Assembly: GCA_934668875.1 (NCBI GenBank)
Contig: CAKUON010000003.1
Span: 124,001 to 188,000, forward strand
Origin: an uncultured Collinsella sp.
GTDB lineage: Bacteria; Actinomycetota; Coriobacteriia; Coriobacteriales; Coriobacteriaceae
Length of the DNA: 64,000 bases
Reading direction: 5' to 3'
Positions within the stretch are counted from its first letter, which is position 1. Each line of letters opens with the position of its first letter. The notes under the pieces were generated by a model, which worked only from the letters and a program-made list of their open reading frames with translations, ran no database searches and was not told the origin of the DNA. Position numbers and translations under genes: made by a program. Shown one piece after another: positions 33,362-43,590 of this stretch.

Positions 33362-35239
33362 TTGCGCGTTCCTTACCAAGACTGTTTTCACTTAATTGAG
33401 CCGCTGCTCGCCAAGGTCGAGAAGCCGAGTCGCTATATCGATCACGAGTGGGGCACGCTTTCCAAGGCCGATGCCGACTACCGTTGCTGCCTGATCTATC
33501 CGGATGTTTACGAGGTTGGTCTGCCCAACCAGGGCATCGCCATTCTCTACAACATCCTCAACCAGGCCGAGGGTATTTCCTGCGAGCGCGGCTATGTGCC
33601 GTGGCCCGATATGGGCGACGCCATGCGTGAGGCGGGCATTCCGCTGCTGTCGCTTGAGGGTGCAGCTCCGGTCGCTTCGTTTGACATCGTCGGCCTGCAT
33701 GTGCCGCATGAGATGGCGGTAACGAACTTCCTCGAGGCGCTCGATCTCGCCGGCATCCCGCTGCTGGCGGCCGACCGTGGCGAGGACGACCCCATCATCA
33801 TCGCCGGCGGCCCCTCGGTCTATAACCCCGAGCCGTATGCGGCCTTCTTCGATGCTATCCTGATCGGCGAGGGCGAGGAATCGCTGCTCGAGACCTGCCA
33901 GTTGCATCGTCGCCTGCGTGACGAAGGGGTCCCGCGCGCGCAGATCGTTGAACAGCTTGCAACTATTGGCGGCAACTATGTGCCGGCGCTCTACGAGGTG
34001 CGCCACGACGAGCCCTGCTCGCCGCACGGCTATACCGTGCCGCGTGAGGGCAAGGATGCGCCGACCGTGGTCTACAAGCGTGTCGTCGAGGACTTCGGCG
34101 CCACCAATCCGTTGTCGCAGTCGTGCGTGCCCTACGCACAGTTGGTCCACGACCGCCTGTCTATTGAGATCCTGCGCGGTTGCGCCCGCGGCTGCCGTTT
34201 TTGCCAGGCCGGCATGACGTATCGTCCGGTGCGCGAGCGCTCCGCCGACCAGATCGTGTCCTCGGTGATCCAGGGCCTGGAGAAGACCGGTTATGATGAG
34301 GTGTCGCTCACCTCGCTTTCGACCACCGACCACTCCTGCATCCGCGATGTGCTCGGCAGGCTTAACCGTCGCCTTGAGGATACAGGCATTCGTGTGTCCA
34401 TTCCCTCGCAGCGCCTGGATTCATTTGGCGTTGATATGGCCGAGTCGGTCGCCGGCGAAAAGAAGGGCGGCCTGACGTTTGCCCCCGAGGCCGGCAGCCA
34501 GCGCATGCGCGACATCATCAATAAGAACGTGACCGAGGAGGACCTGGACCGTGCGGCCAAGGCGGCCTTCGAGGCCGGCTGGAACCGCATGAAGCTCTAC
34601 TTTATGATGGGCCTTCCCGGTGAGTGCGACGAGGACATCGTGGCTATTGCCAACCTGGCCGATCACGTGCTTGAGCTTGGCCGTTCCGTGGTGCCCAAGG
34701 CTCGCCGCGGCTCCATCTCGGTGTCCATCTCGGTTTCTGTCTTTATCCCCAAGGCTGCCACGCCGTTCCAATGGTGCCCGCAGCTCGACTACGACGACGT
34801 CAAGCGCCGCCAGAAGCTGCTTATCACGAGCGTTCGCAACCGCGCCGTCCGCGTGCATTACCACGATGCCGAGACCTCGCTTATCGAGGCTGCGCTATCT
34901 CGCGCCGGTCGCGATATGACGCCCGTCATCATCGATGCCTGGCGTGCGGGCTCGCGCTTTGACGCCTGGGTGGAGCATTTCTCGCTCGATAACTGGAAGG
35001 CAGCCGCCGCCAAAAACGGCATCGACCTCAACGAGCTCGTGCACCTGCCCTACGAGCTGGACTGGCGCCTGCCCTGGGAGCACGTGAGCCCCGGCTGCAC
35101 GCGCGGCTTCCTCGAGCGCGAGTATCGTCGCTCGCTCGAGGGCGTCACGACCCCCGATTGCACCCGCACGTCGTGCACCGGCTGCGGTATCTGTCCCACG
35201 CTCCATGCCAAGAATGTATTGATGGGTGATCGCGCATGA
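33362..35239 (+). CDS. B12-binding-type radical SAM protein (TIGR03960 family)
   Basis: This 625-residue protein has an N-terminal B12-binding-like Rossmann domain followed by a radical SAM barrel with the iron-sulfur motif in RGCARGCRFCQAG. The C-terminus carries a second Cys group, CTRTSCTGCGIC. This set is typical of TIGR03960, which usually sits next to a DUF2344 protein ahead of rplU-rpmA in actinobacteria and clostridia. Its substrate is not known; a role with ribosome or RNA is suggested only by that gene order. The TTG start overlaps nothing upstream, and the stop overlaps the next start (ATGA). Confidence 0.9.
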   Translation: MRVPYQDCFHLIEPLLAKVEKPSRYIDHEWGTLSKADADYRCCLIYPDVYEVGLPNQGIAILYNILNQAEGISCERGYVPWPDMGDAMREAGIPLLSLEGAAPVASFDIVGLHVPHEMAVTNFLEALDLAGIPLLAADRGEDDPIIIAGGPSVYNPEPYAAFFDAILIGEGEESLLETCQLHRRLRDEGVPRAQIVEQLATIGGNYVPALYEVRHDEPCSPHGYTVPREGKDAPTVVYKRVVEDFGATNPLSQSCVPYAQLVHDRLSIEILRGCARGCRFCQAGMTYRPVRERSADQIVSSVIQGLEKTGYDEVSLTSLSTTDHSCIRDVLGRLNRRLEDTGIRVSIPSQRLDSFGVDMAESVAGEKKGGLTFAPEAGSQRMRDIINKNVTEEDLDRAAKAAFEAGWNRMKLYFMMGLPGECDEDIVAIANLADHVLELGRSVVPKARRGSISVSISVSVFIPKAATPFQWCPQLDYDDVKRRQKLLITSVRNRAVRVHYHDAETSLIEAALSRAGRDMTPVIIDAWRAGSRFDAWVEHFSLDNWKAAAAKNGIDLNELVHLPYELDWRLPWEHVSPGCTRGFLEREYRRSLEGVTTPDCTRTSCTGCGICPTLHAKNVLMGDRA

Positions 35240-36048
35240 GTGAGCGCCTGACCGACAATCCCACGCTCTTTAGGCTGCGCGTTCGCTACGGCAAGCGCGA
35301 CCGCCTTAAGTACCTGGGCCATCTCGAAGTAATCCATACCATTGAGCGCATCGTGCGCCGTGCGGGGCTGCCCTATGCCGTCACGCAGGGTTTCTCTCCG
35401 CACATGCGCGTGGGCTTCTCGTCGGCGCTGCCGGTGGGTACGTCGTCGACCTGCGAGTGGTATGACCTGTTCATGACCGAGTTCGTCGCGCTCGACGAGG
35501 CGTTTGGACGTCTGGCCGCGGCGTCCCCGGCCGATCTGGCTCCCATCGAGGCCGCCTACATCGACGTGCGCACGCCGGCGTTGACGGCCCAGCTCACGCG
35601 CCTGTCGTATCGTATCGACCTGCACCTGGACCCCGAGTCCCCGGTGAGTGCCGATGAGGTACGCGCTGCAATCGATATGCTGCGCGCGGGCCATGGCATC
35701 GACTACGCGCGCGGCAAAAAGAGCAAGCGCCTGGATCTGGACCATACGCTCGTGGGCTATGAACTCACGGCGGGGGAGAGCTCGGACCATCTGGTACTCA
35801 TGCTCGACACGCATGCCGACAACGAGGGCTCCATGCGTCCGGAAATTTTGCTTTCCGCTGCTGATGTTTTGTTGCAGGGCTTGACCCCGGGCGTCGATGC
35901 ACCTATTGTTTCCACCGGTATGCAAGACCTCGTGACCATCTGCTCCTACGATGTCGAGCGTCAGAATCAAGCATGCGAGGACGACGAGGGCCGACTCGTC
36001 AGCCCCATACCTGTGCGAACTTGTGGATTTGCTCCACATACTCGTTGA
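35236..36048 (+). CDS. DUF2344 / TIGR03936 radical SAM-linked protein
   Basis: This 270-residue soluble protein starts four bases inside the radical SAM gene. It opens with RLRVRYGKRDRLKYLGHLEVIHTIERI and has GFSPHMRVGFSSALPVG, the signature of the DUF2344 family. Proteins of this family are nearly always encoded beside, or fused to, TIGR03960 radical SAM proteins, so the two probably act as a pair. The reaction is unknown. Its stop codon lies within the -35 box of the rplU promoter. Confidence 0.88.
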   Translation: MSERLTDNPTLFRLRVRYGKRDRLKYLGHLEVIHTIERIVRRAGLPYAVTQGFSPHMRVGFSSALPVGTSSTCEWYDLFMTEFVALDEAFGRLAAASPADLAPIEAAYIDVRTPALTAQLTRLSYRIDLHLDPESPVSADEVRAAIDMLRAGHGIDYARGKKSKRLDLDHTLVGYELTAGESSDHLVLMLDTHADNEGSMRPEILLSAADVLLQGLTPGVDAPIVSTGMQDLVTICSYDVERQNQACEDDEGRLVSPIPVRTCGFAPHTR

Positions 36049-36073
36049 CGGGGGTATTTTCGCCTGCTACTAT
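36045..36073 (+). promoter_or_regulatory. Promoter of rplU-rpmA
   Basis: TTGACG (36045-36050) and TACTAT (36068-36073) are 17 bases apart. The -35 box contains the stop codon of the preceding gene. Confidence 0.8.
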
Positions 36074-36115
36074 ATTCGGCTGTTGCACTAACTGATGCAT
36101 GAAGGGCAAGTAAAC

Positions 36116-36490
36116 ATGTACGCAATCGTTAACACGGGCGGCAAGCAGTACAAGGTCGCCACCGACGATGTCATCACCGTCGAGAAGATCGAGGGCAATG
36201 AGGGCGACAAGGTCACCCTGCCGGTCATCTTCCTCAACGATGGTAAGAAGATCGTCACCGATCCCGACAAGCTGGCCAAGGCCAAGGTTACCGCTCAGAT
36301 CGTTGAGCAGTTCAAGGGCGAGAAGCAGCTGGTCTTCAAGTTCCACAAGCGTAAGCGCTATCGTCGTCTGAAGGGTCACCGTCAGCAGCTCACCAAGCTG
36401 AAGATCGTGAAGGTCCAGGCTACGTCCCGCGCCAAGAAGGCTGTCAAGGCAGAGGCCGAGGCTGTTGCCGAGGCTCCCGTCGCCGAGTAG
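36116..36490 (+). CDS. rplU: 50S ribosomal protein bL21
   Basis: bL21 binds 23S rRNA in the large subunit. The 124-residue protein starts MYAIVNTGGKQYKV, the standard bL21 N-terminus, and has the core KHKRRK-like stretch KFHKRKRYRRLKGHRQQLTKL. The last 25 residues are an Ala/Glu-rich extension beyond the usual length near 103. The ATG at 36116 is chosen over one seven codons upstream because GAAGGGCAAG precedes it and the family begins there. rpmA follows after 33 bases. Confidence 0.97.
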   Translation: MYAIVNTGGKQYKVATDDVITVEKIEGNEGDKVTLPVIFLNDGKKIVTDPDKLAKAKVTAQIVEQFKGEKQLVFKFHKRKRYRRLKGHRQQLTKLKIVKVQATSRAKKAVKAEAEAVAEAPVAE

Positions 36491-36523
36491 ATTACACTCG
36501 TAACGAAAGAGTAGGTATACACA

Positions 36524-36781
36524 ATGGCACACAAAAAAGGACTCGGTTCCTCCCGTAATGGCCGTGACTCCCGCGGTCAGCGCCTTGGCACGAAGCGCTT
36601 CGCCGGCCAGACGGTAACCACGGGCACGATTCTCGTCCGTCAGCACGGTACGCACATCCACCCGGGTGAGAACGTTGGCCGTGGCAAGGACGACACGCTG
36701 TTCGCGCTGGTCGACGGTACCGTTGAGTTCCACAAGGGTATCAAGCACAGGGTCAGCGTACGCCCGCTCGCGAACGCGTAA
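36524..36781 (+). CDS. rpmA: 50S ribosomal protein bL27, short N-terminal form
   Basis: bL27 reaches the peptidyl transferase centre with its N-terminus. The 85-residue protein starts [16 protein letters not shown], so the AHKKG tail is made directly. Firmicutes bL27 has a cleaved extension ahead of this point, removed by the protease Prp (YsxB), whose gene usually lies between rplU and rpmA. Both extension and Prp gene are absent here, and that pairing is internally consistent. Confidence 0.98.
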   Translation: MAHKKGLGSSRNGRDSRGQRLGTKRFAGQTVTTGTILVRQHGTHIHPGENVGRGKDDTLFALVDGTVEFHKGIKHRVSVRPLANA

Positions 36782-36806
36782 TTCACCCTTCATAGAGCAC
36801 ATATGT

Positions 36807-36850
36807 GGGAGGCACTTGAGTTTTAGGATTCAAGGGTCTCCCTCTTTTTT
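36807..36850 (+). terminator. Intrinsic terminator after rpmA
   Basis: GGGAG (36807-36811) pairs with CTCCC (36838-36842), with inner pairing CTTGA/TCAAG, followed by TCTTTTTT. It separates rpmA from obgE by sequence but obgE may also be reached by read-through. Confidence 0.75.
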
Positions 36851-36854
36851 GTAG

Positions 36855-38324
<1,470 letters not shown>

Positions 38325-38327
38325 GCC

Positions 38328-39005
38328 ATGTCGCTGCGCGGTGGAATCGGTTTGCCCGAGCTGCCTATCGAGGACGGGCGGGAGTTTAGGCTTGGTATCA
38401 TGGGCGGCACCTTCGACCCGATCCATTACGGTCACCTGGTGACCGCCGAGCAGGCGCGCGAGTCGCTCGACTTGGACGCCGTGCTCTTTATGCCGGCGGG
38501 CTCGCCTGCCTTTAAGCTCGACAAACCGGTGACGCCGGCCGAGGACCGTTATGCCATGACGGTCCTCGCCACCGCTGCGAATCCGGCCTTTTTGGCAAGC
38601 CGGTTCGAGATCGATCGGGCCGGTGTCACCTATACTGCCGATACACTGCGTGCCCTGCGCGAGTTTTACCCGCCACAGGTAAAGCTCTACTTTATTACGG
38701 GCGCCGATGCAATTATCGATATTGTGACCTGGCATCATGCCGATGAGATTGCCGAGTTGGCAACCTTTATTGCCGCGACGCGTCCGGGCTTCGATATCGA
38801 TACGGCCCGTGCGCGGATCAAAGAGTCGGGCCTGCCGTTCGACGTGCGTTATATCCAGATTCCGGCCCTGGCGATTAGCTCGACCAACATTCGCAAGCGA
38901 GTTGCCCGCGGCATGAGTGCGCGCTATCTTACGAGCGAGTCCGTGCTCGGCTACATTCGCAAACGCGGCCTGTATGCCGATCTGTGCCAAGAAGATTTTG
39001 AGTGA
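38328..39005 (+). CDS. nadD: Nicotinate-nucleotide adenylyltransferase
   Basis: NadD joins nicotinate mononucleotide to ATP, a step in NAD synthesis. The 225-residue protein has the nucleotidyltransferase core GIMGGTFDPIHYGH with the HxGH His pair, an ITGADA segment and the C-terminal ISSTNIRKRV motif. About 22 extra residues precede the core, so the start could lie further in. It follows obgE by three bases, in the common obgE-nadD-yqeK-rsfS order. Confidence 0.95.
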   Translation: MSLRGGIGLPELPIEDGREFRLGIMGGTFDPIHYGHLVTAEQARESLDLDAVLFMPAGSPAFKLDKPVTPAEDRYAMTVLATAANPAFLASRFEIDRAGVTYTADTLRALREFYPPQVKLYFITGADAIIDIVTWHHADEIAELATFIAATRPGFDIDTARARIKESGLPFDVRYIQIPALAISSTNIRKRVARGMSARYLTSESVLGYIRKRGLYADLCQEDFE

Positions 39006-39017
39006 TGGGGGTCAACG

Positions 39018-39626
39018 TTGGCCGTTGAAGATTCGTTTGAGGGCGATGAGCACGCGCTGCTCAAGCGCATTCATGAGCTGCTTGATGTTCGCATGAAGGA
39101 CAAGCGCAAGCGCTATGTCCATTCGCTGGGTGTTGCCGAGACTGCGTTACATCTTGCCGAGGTGTATGGTGTCGATCGCTTTGACGCCGCTGCCGCCGGC
39201 CTGATCCATGACTGGGACAAGGTACTCTCCGACGATGAGCTGGTGGCCCGTGCACTGCACTACGGTATTAAGGTCGCCGGCTCGCCTTCGGCCGCGACGC
39301 CACTGCTGCATGGGCCGGTCGCCGCTTATGAGCTTCCGCAGCTCTTTCCCGAGCTATCGCCGGCGGTCTTCCAGGCTGTCGACCGTCACACCGTGGGCGC
39401 TTGCGATATGACGCCGCTCGATATGGTGGTCTTTGTGGCTGACGCTATCGAGCCCAACCGTCACGGCGACTATGCCCATGCTCTGCGCAAAATGGTGGGG
39501 GAGTCTTCGCTCGATGAGTTGTTCTTCTCCTGTTTTGCGCAGGGTCTGGTCTATGTGATCCAGTCCGGACGCTATCTTTATCCCACGGCTATTACGATTT
39601 ACAACCATTACGCCCAGCTATGCTAG
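39018..39626 (+). CDS. yqeK: HD-domain Ap4A hydrolase YqeK
   Basis: YqeK is a metal-dependent hydrolase that splits diadenosine tetraphosphate symmetrically. The 202-residue protein has the HD motif set: HSLGVAETALHLAE, then GLIHDWDK, LLHGPVAAY and DAIEPNRHG with the third His and Asp. It starts at a TTG after GGGGGTC and is encoded between nadD and rsfS, its usual neighbours. Confidence 0.93.
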   Translation: MAVEDSFEGDEHALLKRIHELLDVRMKDKRKRYVHSLGVAETALHLAEVYGVDRFDAAAAGLIHDWDKVLSDDELVARALHYGIKVAGSPSAATPLLHGPVAAYELPQLFPELSPAVFQAVDRHTVGACDMTPLDMVVFVADAIEPNRHGDYAHALRKMVGESSLDELFFSCFAQGLVYVIQSGRYLYPTAITIYNHYAQLC

Positions 39627-39653
39627 CTCGGGCTGTCTAGAAAGAGGTATTCC

Positions 39654-40109
39654 ATGGCCGACGAGACCATGACCGACGAGCAGATTCTTGAGGATGCGGA
39701 GCACAAGAGCTTCGTTGCCACATCCGACCGCACCGCCGCCTCGCTGTCCGCGAGCGGCGTCGCCGCCGAGGATGTCGCTCGCGCCGCCGCGCAGGCCGCC
39801 TACGACAAGAAGGGCGAGGACGTGCAGGTGCTCGATCTGACCGAGCTCTCCGACGTGTGCGACTACTTTGTGCTCGCCACCGGTACCAATAACCGTCAGG
39901 TCGATTCGATCGTCGACGAGATCGAGGAGAAGGTCGCCGAGGCTTGCGGCGAGCATCCGTTCTCCATCGAGGGCCGCGAGCAGAAGACCTGGATGCTCAT
40001 GGACTACGGTTCGGTCGTCGTCCACGTCTTCACCCCCGAAGCCCGCGACTTCTACCGCCTCGAGAAACTCTGGGGCGACGCCCCCCAACTCCCCCTCGAC
40101 CTCCTCTAG
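39654..40109 (+). CDS. rsfS: Ribosomal silencing factor RsfS
   Basis: RsfS binds bL14 on the 50S subunit and stops joining with 30S when nutrients are short. The 151-residue protein has an Ala-rich lead of about 50 residues, then the family core AYDKKGEDVQVLDLTELSDVCDYFVLATG and GREQKTWMLMDYGSVVVHVFTPEARDFYRLEKLWGD. The lead (MADETMTDEQILED) is longer than in E. coli. Its stop is followed directly by a GGGACGGGG repeat. Confidence 0.96.
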   Translation: MADETMTDEQILEDAEHKSFVATSDRTAASLSASGVAAEDVARAAAQAAYDKKGEDVQVLDLTELSDVCDYFVLATGTNNRQVDSIVDEIEEKVAEACGEHPFSIEGREQKTWMLMDYGSVVVHVFTPEARDFYRLEKLWGDAPQLPLDLL

Positions 40110-40143
40110 TAGCTCATTTGGGACGGGGCTTTTTTAACTACCC
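40110..40143 (+). repeat. GGGACGGGG repeat copy after rsfS
   Basis: The stretch TAGCTCATTTGGGACGGGG (40110-40128) followed by a T-run and AACTACCC matches the repeat after the PDRP gene at 48133-48197. The left arm is degenerate because it adjoins the rsfS stop codon. T-rich sequence after GGGACGGGG is shared by both copies. Confidence 0.75.
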
Positions 40144-40154
40144 TCGCGCATTTC

Positions 40155-40196
40155 GCCGGGCAGTTGCAACATCTGCAGCTGCCCGGCTTTCTTTTT
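40155..40196 (+). terminator. Intrinsic terminator after rsfS
   Basis: Arms 40155-40168 and 40174-40187 match at 13 of 14 bases, followed by TTTCTTTTT. It ends the obgE-rsfS transcript. On the minus strand, which carries dinB, no T-run follows. Confidence 0.9.
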
Positions 40197-40208
40197 ACCA
40201 AAAAGTGG

Positions 40209-41462
40209 CTAATCGTTGAAGCGGGATTGGCGGCCGAAGGATAGGGCGGTGTCGCCGAATTTGTCTCGGACGGCGTCGATGGCGACGGAGAGGTCGCGGC
40301 GGTCGCTCGACTGGGCGCCGCGGTCATCGACTTCGCAGAACAGGTCGGTCTGGATGCCGCCCTGGTGGTTGAAGTCGCTCATGCCGATGCCGGCTAGGCG
40401 CACGTGCATGCCTTCCTGCCAGATGTTATCGAGCAGTTCGAGCGCTACGGCCACAAAGATATTCTCGTCATCGGTGGGATGGGGAAGTCTGCGCTGTGCC
40501 GTGCGACCGCTGCCATACGAATACTTGAGCTTGAGCGTCACGGTGCCGCCCGTAAGCCCCTGCCGGCGCAGACGGCGACCGACCGACTCGCCCAGCAGCG
40601 CGATCGCCGCTTCGATATCCTCGCGCTCGGTCAAATCCTTCGCAAAGGTGCGCTCATTGCTCACCGATTTGATCTCGCGTTCCTCATCTAGACTCGTGAC
40701 CTCGGAAATCTCGAGACCCAGCGCACGCTGGCGCATACGCTCGCCGTTGACGCCAAAAATCGAAGCCAAGGTGGACTCCGGTGCGCGCGACAGCTCGCCC
40801 AGCGTATAGATGTGCATGCGGCGTAGCCGCTCCTCAGCCGAGCGCCCGATGCCACTCATGGCGGACACCGGCAACGCGGCCAAAAATCGCTGCTCCGTAC
40901 CGGGGCGCACAATGGTCAGGCCAAAGGGCTTATCGCGCTCGCTCGCGATCTTTGCCACCGTCTTGTTGCAGCCGACGCCAATGGAGCAGGTCACTCCCAG
41001 CGCCGCCACGCGGTCGCTAATGCGCCGCGCGACCAGCAACGGGTCCTCGGGCGCAAAACGGCCCGGCGTGATATCGATAAAGGCCTCGTCGATGGACACG
41101 CGCTCCACGCGCGGCGTCTCGTCGGCGAGAATCGCCATGACTTGCGCGCTCACCTCGCGGTAGCGATCAAAATGCCCGTGCGTCCAAATGGCTTGCGGAC
41201 ACAAGCGTCGTGCCTCGGCCGAGGCCATGGCGGAATGCACGCCAAAGCGACGTGCCTCATACGAACACGTGGACACGACGCCGCGCGATTCGGCGTCGCC
41301 GCCCACGATGAGCGGTTTGCCGCGCCACTCGGGATGGTCGAGCATCTCAACACTCGCAAAAAACGCATCGAGGTCCATCAGGCCCACCGCCGGACCCGTC
41401 CAGGGCGGCGGCGTGACGCCCGCAGCATCCTCATAACCGTATGTATGTTCGCGTCTATCCAT
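40209..41462 (-). CDS. dinB: DNA polymerase IV
   Basis: Pol IV is a Y-family polymerase that copies past DNA damage with low fidelity. The 417-residue protein has the palm motifs LMDLDAFFASVE and RVSIDEAFIDIT holding the catalytic acids, a helix-hairpin-helix region (SAMSGIGRSAEERLRRMHIYTLGEL) and the little-finger domain. A lead of about 28 residues precedes the first motif. The C-terminus ends SFGRQSRFND; I do not see a clear clamp-binding peptide. Only a half LexA-like site (GCGAACAT, inside the first codons) is visible, so SOS control is uncertain. It is alone on the minus strand between rsfS and rpsP. Confidence 0.94.
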   Translation of the reverse strand: MDRREHTYGYEDAAGVTPPPWTGPAVGLMDLDAFFASVEMLDHPEWRGKPLIVGGDAESRGVVSTCSYEARRFGVHSAMASAEARRLCPQAIWTHGHFDRYREVSAQVMAILADETPRVERVSIDEAFIDITPGRFAPEDPLLVARRISDRVAALGVTCSIGVGCNKTVAKIASERDKPFGLTIVRPGTEQRFLAALPVSAMSGIGRSAEERLRRMHIYTLGELSRAPESTLASIFGVNGERMRQRALGLEISEVTSLDEEREIKSVSNERTFAKDLTEREDIEAAIALLGESVGRRLRRQGLTGGTVTLKLKYSYGSGRTAQRRLPHPTDDENIFVAVALELLDNIWQEGMHVRLAGIGMSDFNHQGGIQTDLFCEVDDRGAQSSDRRDLSVAIDAVRDKFGDTALSFGRQSRFND

Positions 41463-41578
41463 GTCATGAGTATACCGCGCAGCTCATGTGGGGTGCGTGG
41501 ATGTGCTTGCAAATCGCGAATTCTTGTCTAAGATATGGATTTGCCCTCGACTACACCGAAGAAGTTGGTCTCACGGAC

Positions 41579-41607
41579 TTCACCTGCCCGCGTCGATGGC
41601 GTATTAT
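41579..41607 (+). promoter_or_regulatory. Promoter of the rpsP operon
   Basis: TTCACC (41579-41584) and TATTAT (41602-41607) are 17 bases apart, 57 bases before rpsP. Confidence 0.65.
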
Positions 41608-41663
41608 GTTCAACTGTTTGTTTGTAGTTGCAGCCTAAAGCTGCTTGGTTGGAGGAGTTTCCT

Positions 41664-42005
41664 TTGGCAGTCAAGATTCGCCTTGCTCGTCACGGCGCTA
41701 AGAAGCGTCCGTACTACCGTGTCGTCGTCGCCGATTCCCGCGCCCCGCGTGACGGTCGTATCATCGAGGAGGTTGGCCGCTACAACCCGATGACCGCCCC
41801 CAAGACCATCAACCTCGACCTCGAGAAGATCGCCGACTGGCAGTCCAAGGGCGCTCAGCTCACCGACGCTGTCGCCGCTCTGGTCAAGGCCGCCAACGAG
41901 GGCGAGAAGACCGAGACCGTCGTCAAGAAGTCCAAGAAGCAGCTCGCCAAAGAGGCCGAGGCCGCTAAGGCTGCCGCTGAGGCCGCTGAGGGCGCCGAGG
42001 AGTAA
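41664..42005 (+). CDS. rpsP: 30S ribosomal protein bS16
   Basis: bS16 stabilises the 5' domain of 16S rRNA. The 113-residue protein starts [31 protein letters not shown], the family N-terminus, after a TTG start that follows GGAGGAG by six bases. The last 30 residues are an Ala/Lys/Glu-rich tail beyond the usual length near 85. It opens the operon rpsP-khpA-rimM-trmD-lepB. Confidence 0.97.
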   Translation: MAVKIRLARHGAKKRPYYRVVVADSRAPRDGRIIEEVGRYNPMTAPKTINLDLEKIADWQSKGAQLTDAVAALVKAANEGEKTETVVKKSKKQLAKEAEAAKAAAEAAEGAEE

Positions 42006-42008
42006 ATC

Positions 42009-42293
42009 GTGCCTGAGGTTGACGCTGCACAGCTCGAGGGTGAGGCAATGCTCTCAGATCGCATCGCCGATCTCGTCGAATATCTCGTTGTTCAGATCGT
42101 CGACGACCCGGATTCCGTGAGCCTTGAGGTCATCGATGGTGACGACGCCTCCACGATTGAGGTTTCGGTTGCCGAGGATGACGTCGCTAAGGTCATCGGC
42201 CGTCGTGGCCGTACCATCAAGGCCATTCGCACGCTCGCCCGTGCACTGGCCGCTCGCCTCGACACTGCTGTCGAGGTAGAGGTTCTGGGCTAG
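42009..42293 (+). CDS. khpA: KH-domain RNA-binding protein KhpA
   Basis: KhpA is a small KH protein that pairs with KhpB and binds RNA; in streptococci it affects cell division and elongation. The 94-residue form starts at a GTG after GAGGAG; the ATG at 42048 after GAGGGTGAGG would give 81 residues, nearer the usual length, and may be the true start. The KH signature VIGRRGRTIKAIRTLARALA is intact. It lies in the usual place between rpsP and rimM. Confidence 0.94.
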   Translation: MPEVDAAQLEGEAMLSDRIADLVEYLVVQIVDDPDSVSLEVIDGDDASTIEVSVAEDDVAKVIGRRGRTIKAIRTLARALAARLDTAVEVEVLG

Positions 42294-42297
42294 GACC

Positions 42298-42819
42298 TTG
42301 AGGTCCCAGTACAAAAACATCGCCCGTGTGGTCAAGCCGCACGGAAGGAAGGGGGAGGTCCTCGCGCAGCCGCTGCGGGGGCTTCCTTCTGTATTGGAGC
42401 CGGGTATGCGCGTCGCCCTGACGCCGCCGGCGCTCAAGCGTGACCGCTTTTGCACGGTCGTGTCCGTCACCGATACGGGCGATGGCGATCTGATTTCGTT
42501 TGAGGGCATTGACGACTTGACGGCCGCCGAGGGCATCACCGGATGCTACGTGCTGGCTAACCGTGATGACTTTGAGCTCGATTCGCTCGATGCCGCCTAT
42601 ACCGACCTGATGGGTCGCGAGGTGGTCGATGAGCGCTTCGGTTCGCTCGGAACGATTGTCGAGATCATGTCGACGCCCGCCAACGATGTTTGGGTTGTCG
42701 AGGGCGATCGGTACGGCGAGGTGCTGATTCCCGTGATCGAGCAGGTTGTGCTCGATCTTCCCGACACTGGAACAATTTCCGTCCATGTTATGGACGGCTT
42801 GATCGATATGGACAAGTAG
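42298..42819 (+). CDS. rimM: 16S rRNA processing protein RimM
   Basis: RimM helps mature the 30S head and binds uS19. The 173-residue protein has the N-terminal RimM barrel (NIARVVKPHGRKGEVLAQPL) and the C-terminal PRC-barrel domain (DLMGREVVDERFGSLGTIVEI with YGEVLIPVIEQVV). The start is a TTG four bases after the khpA stop. It lies in the conserved rpsP-khpA-rimM-trmD order. Confidence 0.95.
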   Translation: MRSQYKNIARVVKPHGRKGEVLAQPLRGLPSVLEPGMRVALTPPALKRDRFCTVVSVTDTGDGDLISFEGIDDLTAAEGITGCYVLANRDDFELDSLDAAYTDLMGREVVDERFGSLGTIVEIMSTPANDVWVVEGDRYGEVLIPVIEQVVLDLPDTGTISVHVMDGLIDMDK

Positions 42820-42829
42820 GGAGGACAAC

Positions 42830-43588
42830 ATGCTGATCGAGACCCTTTCGGTCTTTCCCGAGATGTTTGAGCCCGTTATGTCCACATCGATCTTGGGCCG
42901 CGCCCGCAAGGCCGGCCTTTTTGATTTTAAGGCGTATAACCTGCGCGACTGGACGCACGACCGCCATCGCACCGTCGATGACGAGCCGTACGGCGGCGGG
43001 CAGGGCATGCTCATGAAGGTCGAGCCCATTGCCGAGGCCATCGAGGCCATTAGCACCGAGGGCCCCAAGCCCACCGTGGTGTTCTTTACCCCTTGTGGCG
43101 AGCCCTTTACGCAGCATGTGGCCGAGCGCCTGCTCAAAAGCGAGCGTCTGCTTTTCGTGTGCAGCCGTTACGAGGGCGTCGACGAGCGCGCGTATGCGTA
43201 TGCCGATGAGCGCCTGTCGATCGGCGACTACGTGCTCACGGGCGGCGAGCTGCCCGCTATGGTCGTGGCGGATGCCGTCGTGCGTCTGATTCCCGGCGCC
43301 CTGGGCGACGAGATGAGCAACGTGGATGAGTCGTTCTCGACCGCCGAGGACGGTGGCCTGCTCGAGTACGCGCAGTACACCCGTCCCGCCGAGTTCAAGG
43401 GCGAGGGTGTGCCTCCGGTGCTCGTGAGCGGCGACCATGCCAAGGTCGATGCCTGGCGCCGTAAGAATGCCATCGAGCGCACCTGCCGCTGGCGCCCCGA
43501 TCTGATCGAGACGGCGCGGCTTACGCCTGAGGAGCGCGCATTTGCTCAGGAAATCCTGGACGCTTCGTATTCGCAGAGCGAGGAGTGA
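42830..43588 (+). CDS. trmD: tRNA (guanine-37-N1)-methyltransferase
   Basis: TrmD methylates G37 of tRNAs reading CNN codons and so prevents frameshifting. The 252-residue SPOUT enzyme shows ETLSVFPEMFEP at the start, DEPYGGGQGMLMK, CSRYEGVDERAY and the trefoil-knot motif SIGDYVLTGGELPAM, followed by the C-terminal helix domain with RRKNAIERTCRWRPDL. The stop overlaps the region just before the signal peptidase start. Confidence 0.97.
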   Translation: MLIETLSVFPEMFEPVMSTSILGRARKAGLFDFKAYNLRDWTHDRHRTVDDEPYGGGQGMLMKVEPIAEAIEAISTEGPKPTVVFFTPCGEPFTQHVAERLLKSERLLFVCSRYEGVDERAYAYADERLSIGDYVLTGGELPAMVVADAVVRLIPGALGDEMSNVDESFSTAEDGGLLEYAQYTRPAEFKGEGVPPVLVSGDHAKVDAWRRKNAIERTCRWRPDLIETARLTPEERAFAQEILDASYSQSEE

Positions 43589-43590
43589 GT

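Noticed and set aside
41436..41450. LexA box for dinB
   Set aside because: Only one half-site (CGAAC) is seen, and it lies within the first codons. The second half does not match, so I did not list it.
41441..41793. Short plus-strand frames between dinB and rpsP (such as 41488-41793)
   Set aside because: They run across the rpsP promoter and into rpsP in another frame, with no ribosome site and no recognisable protein.
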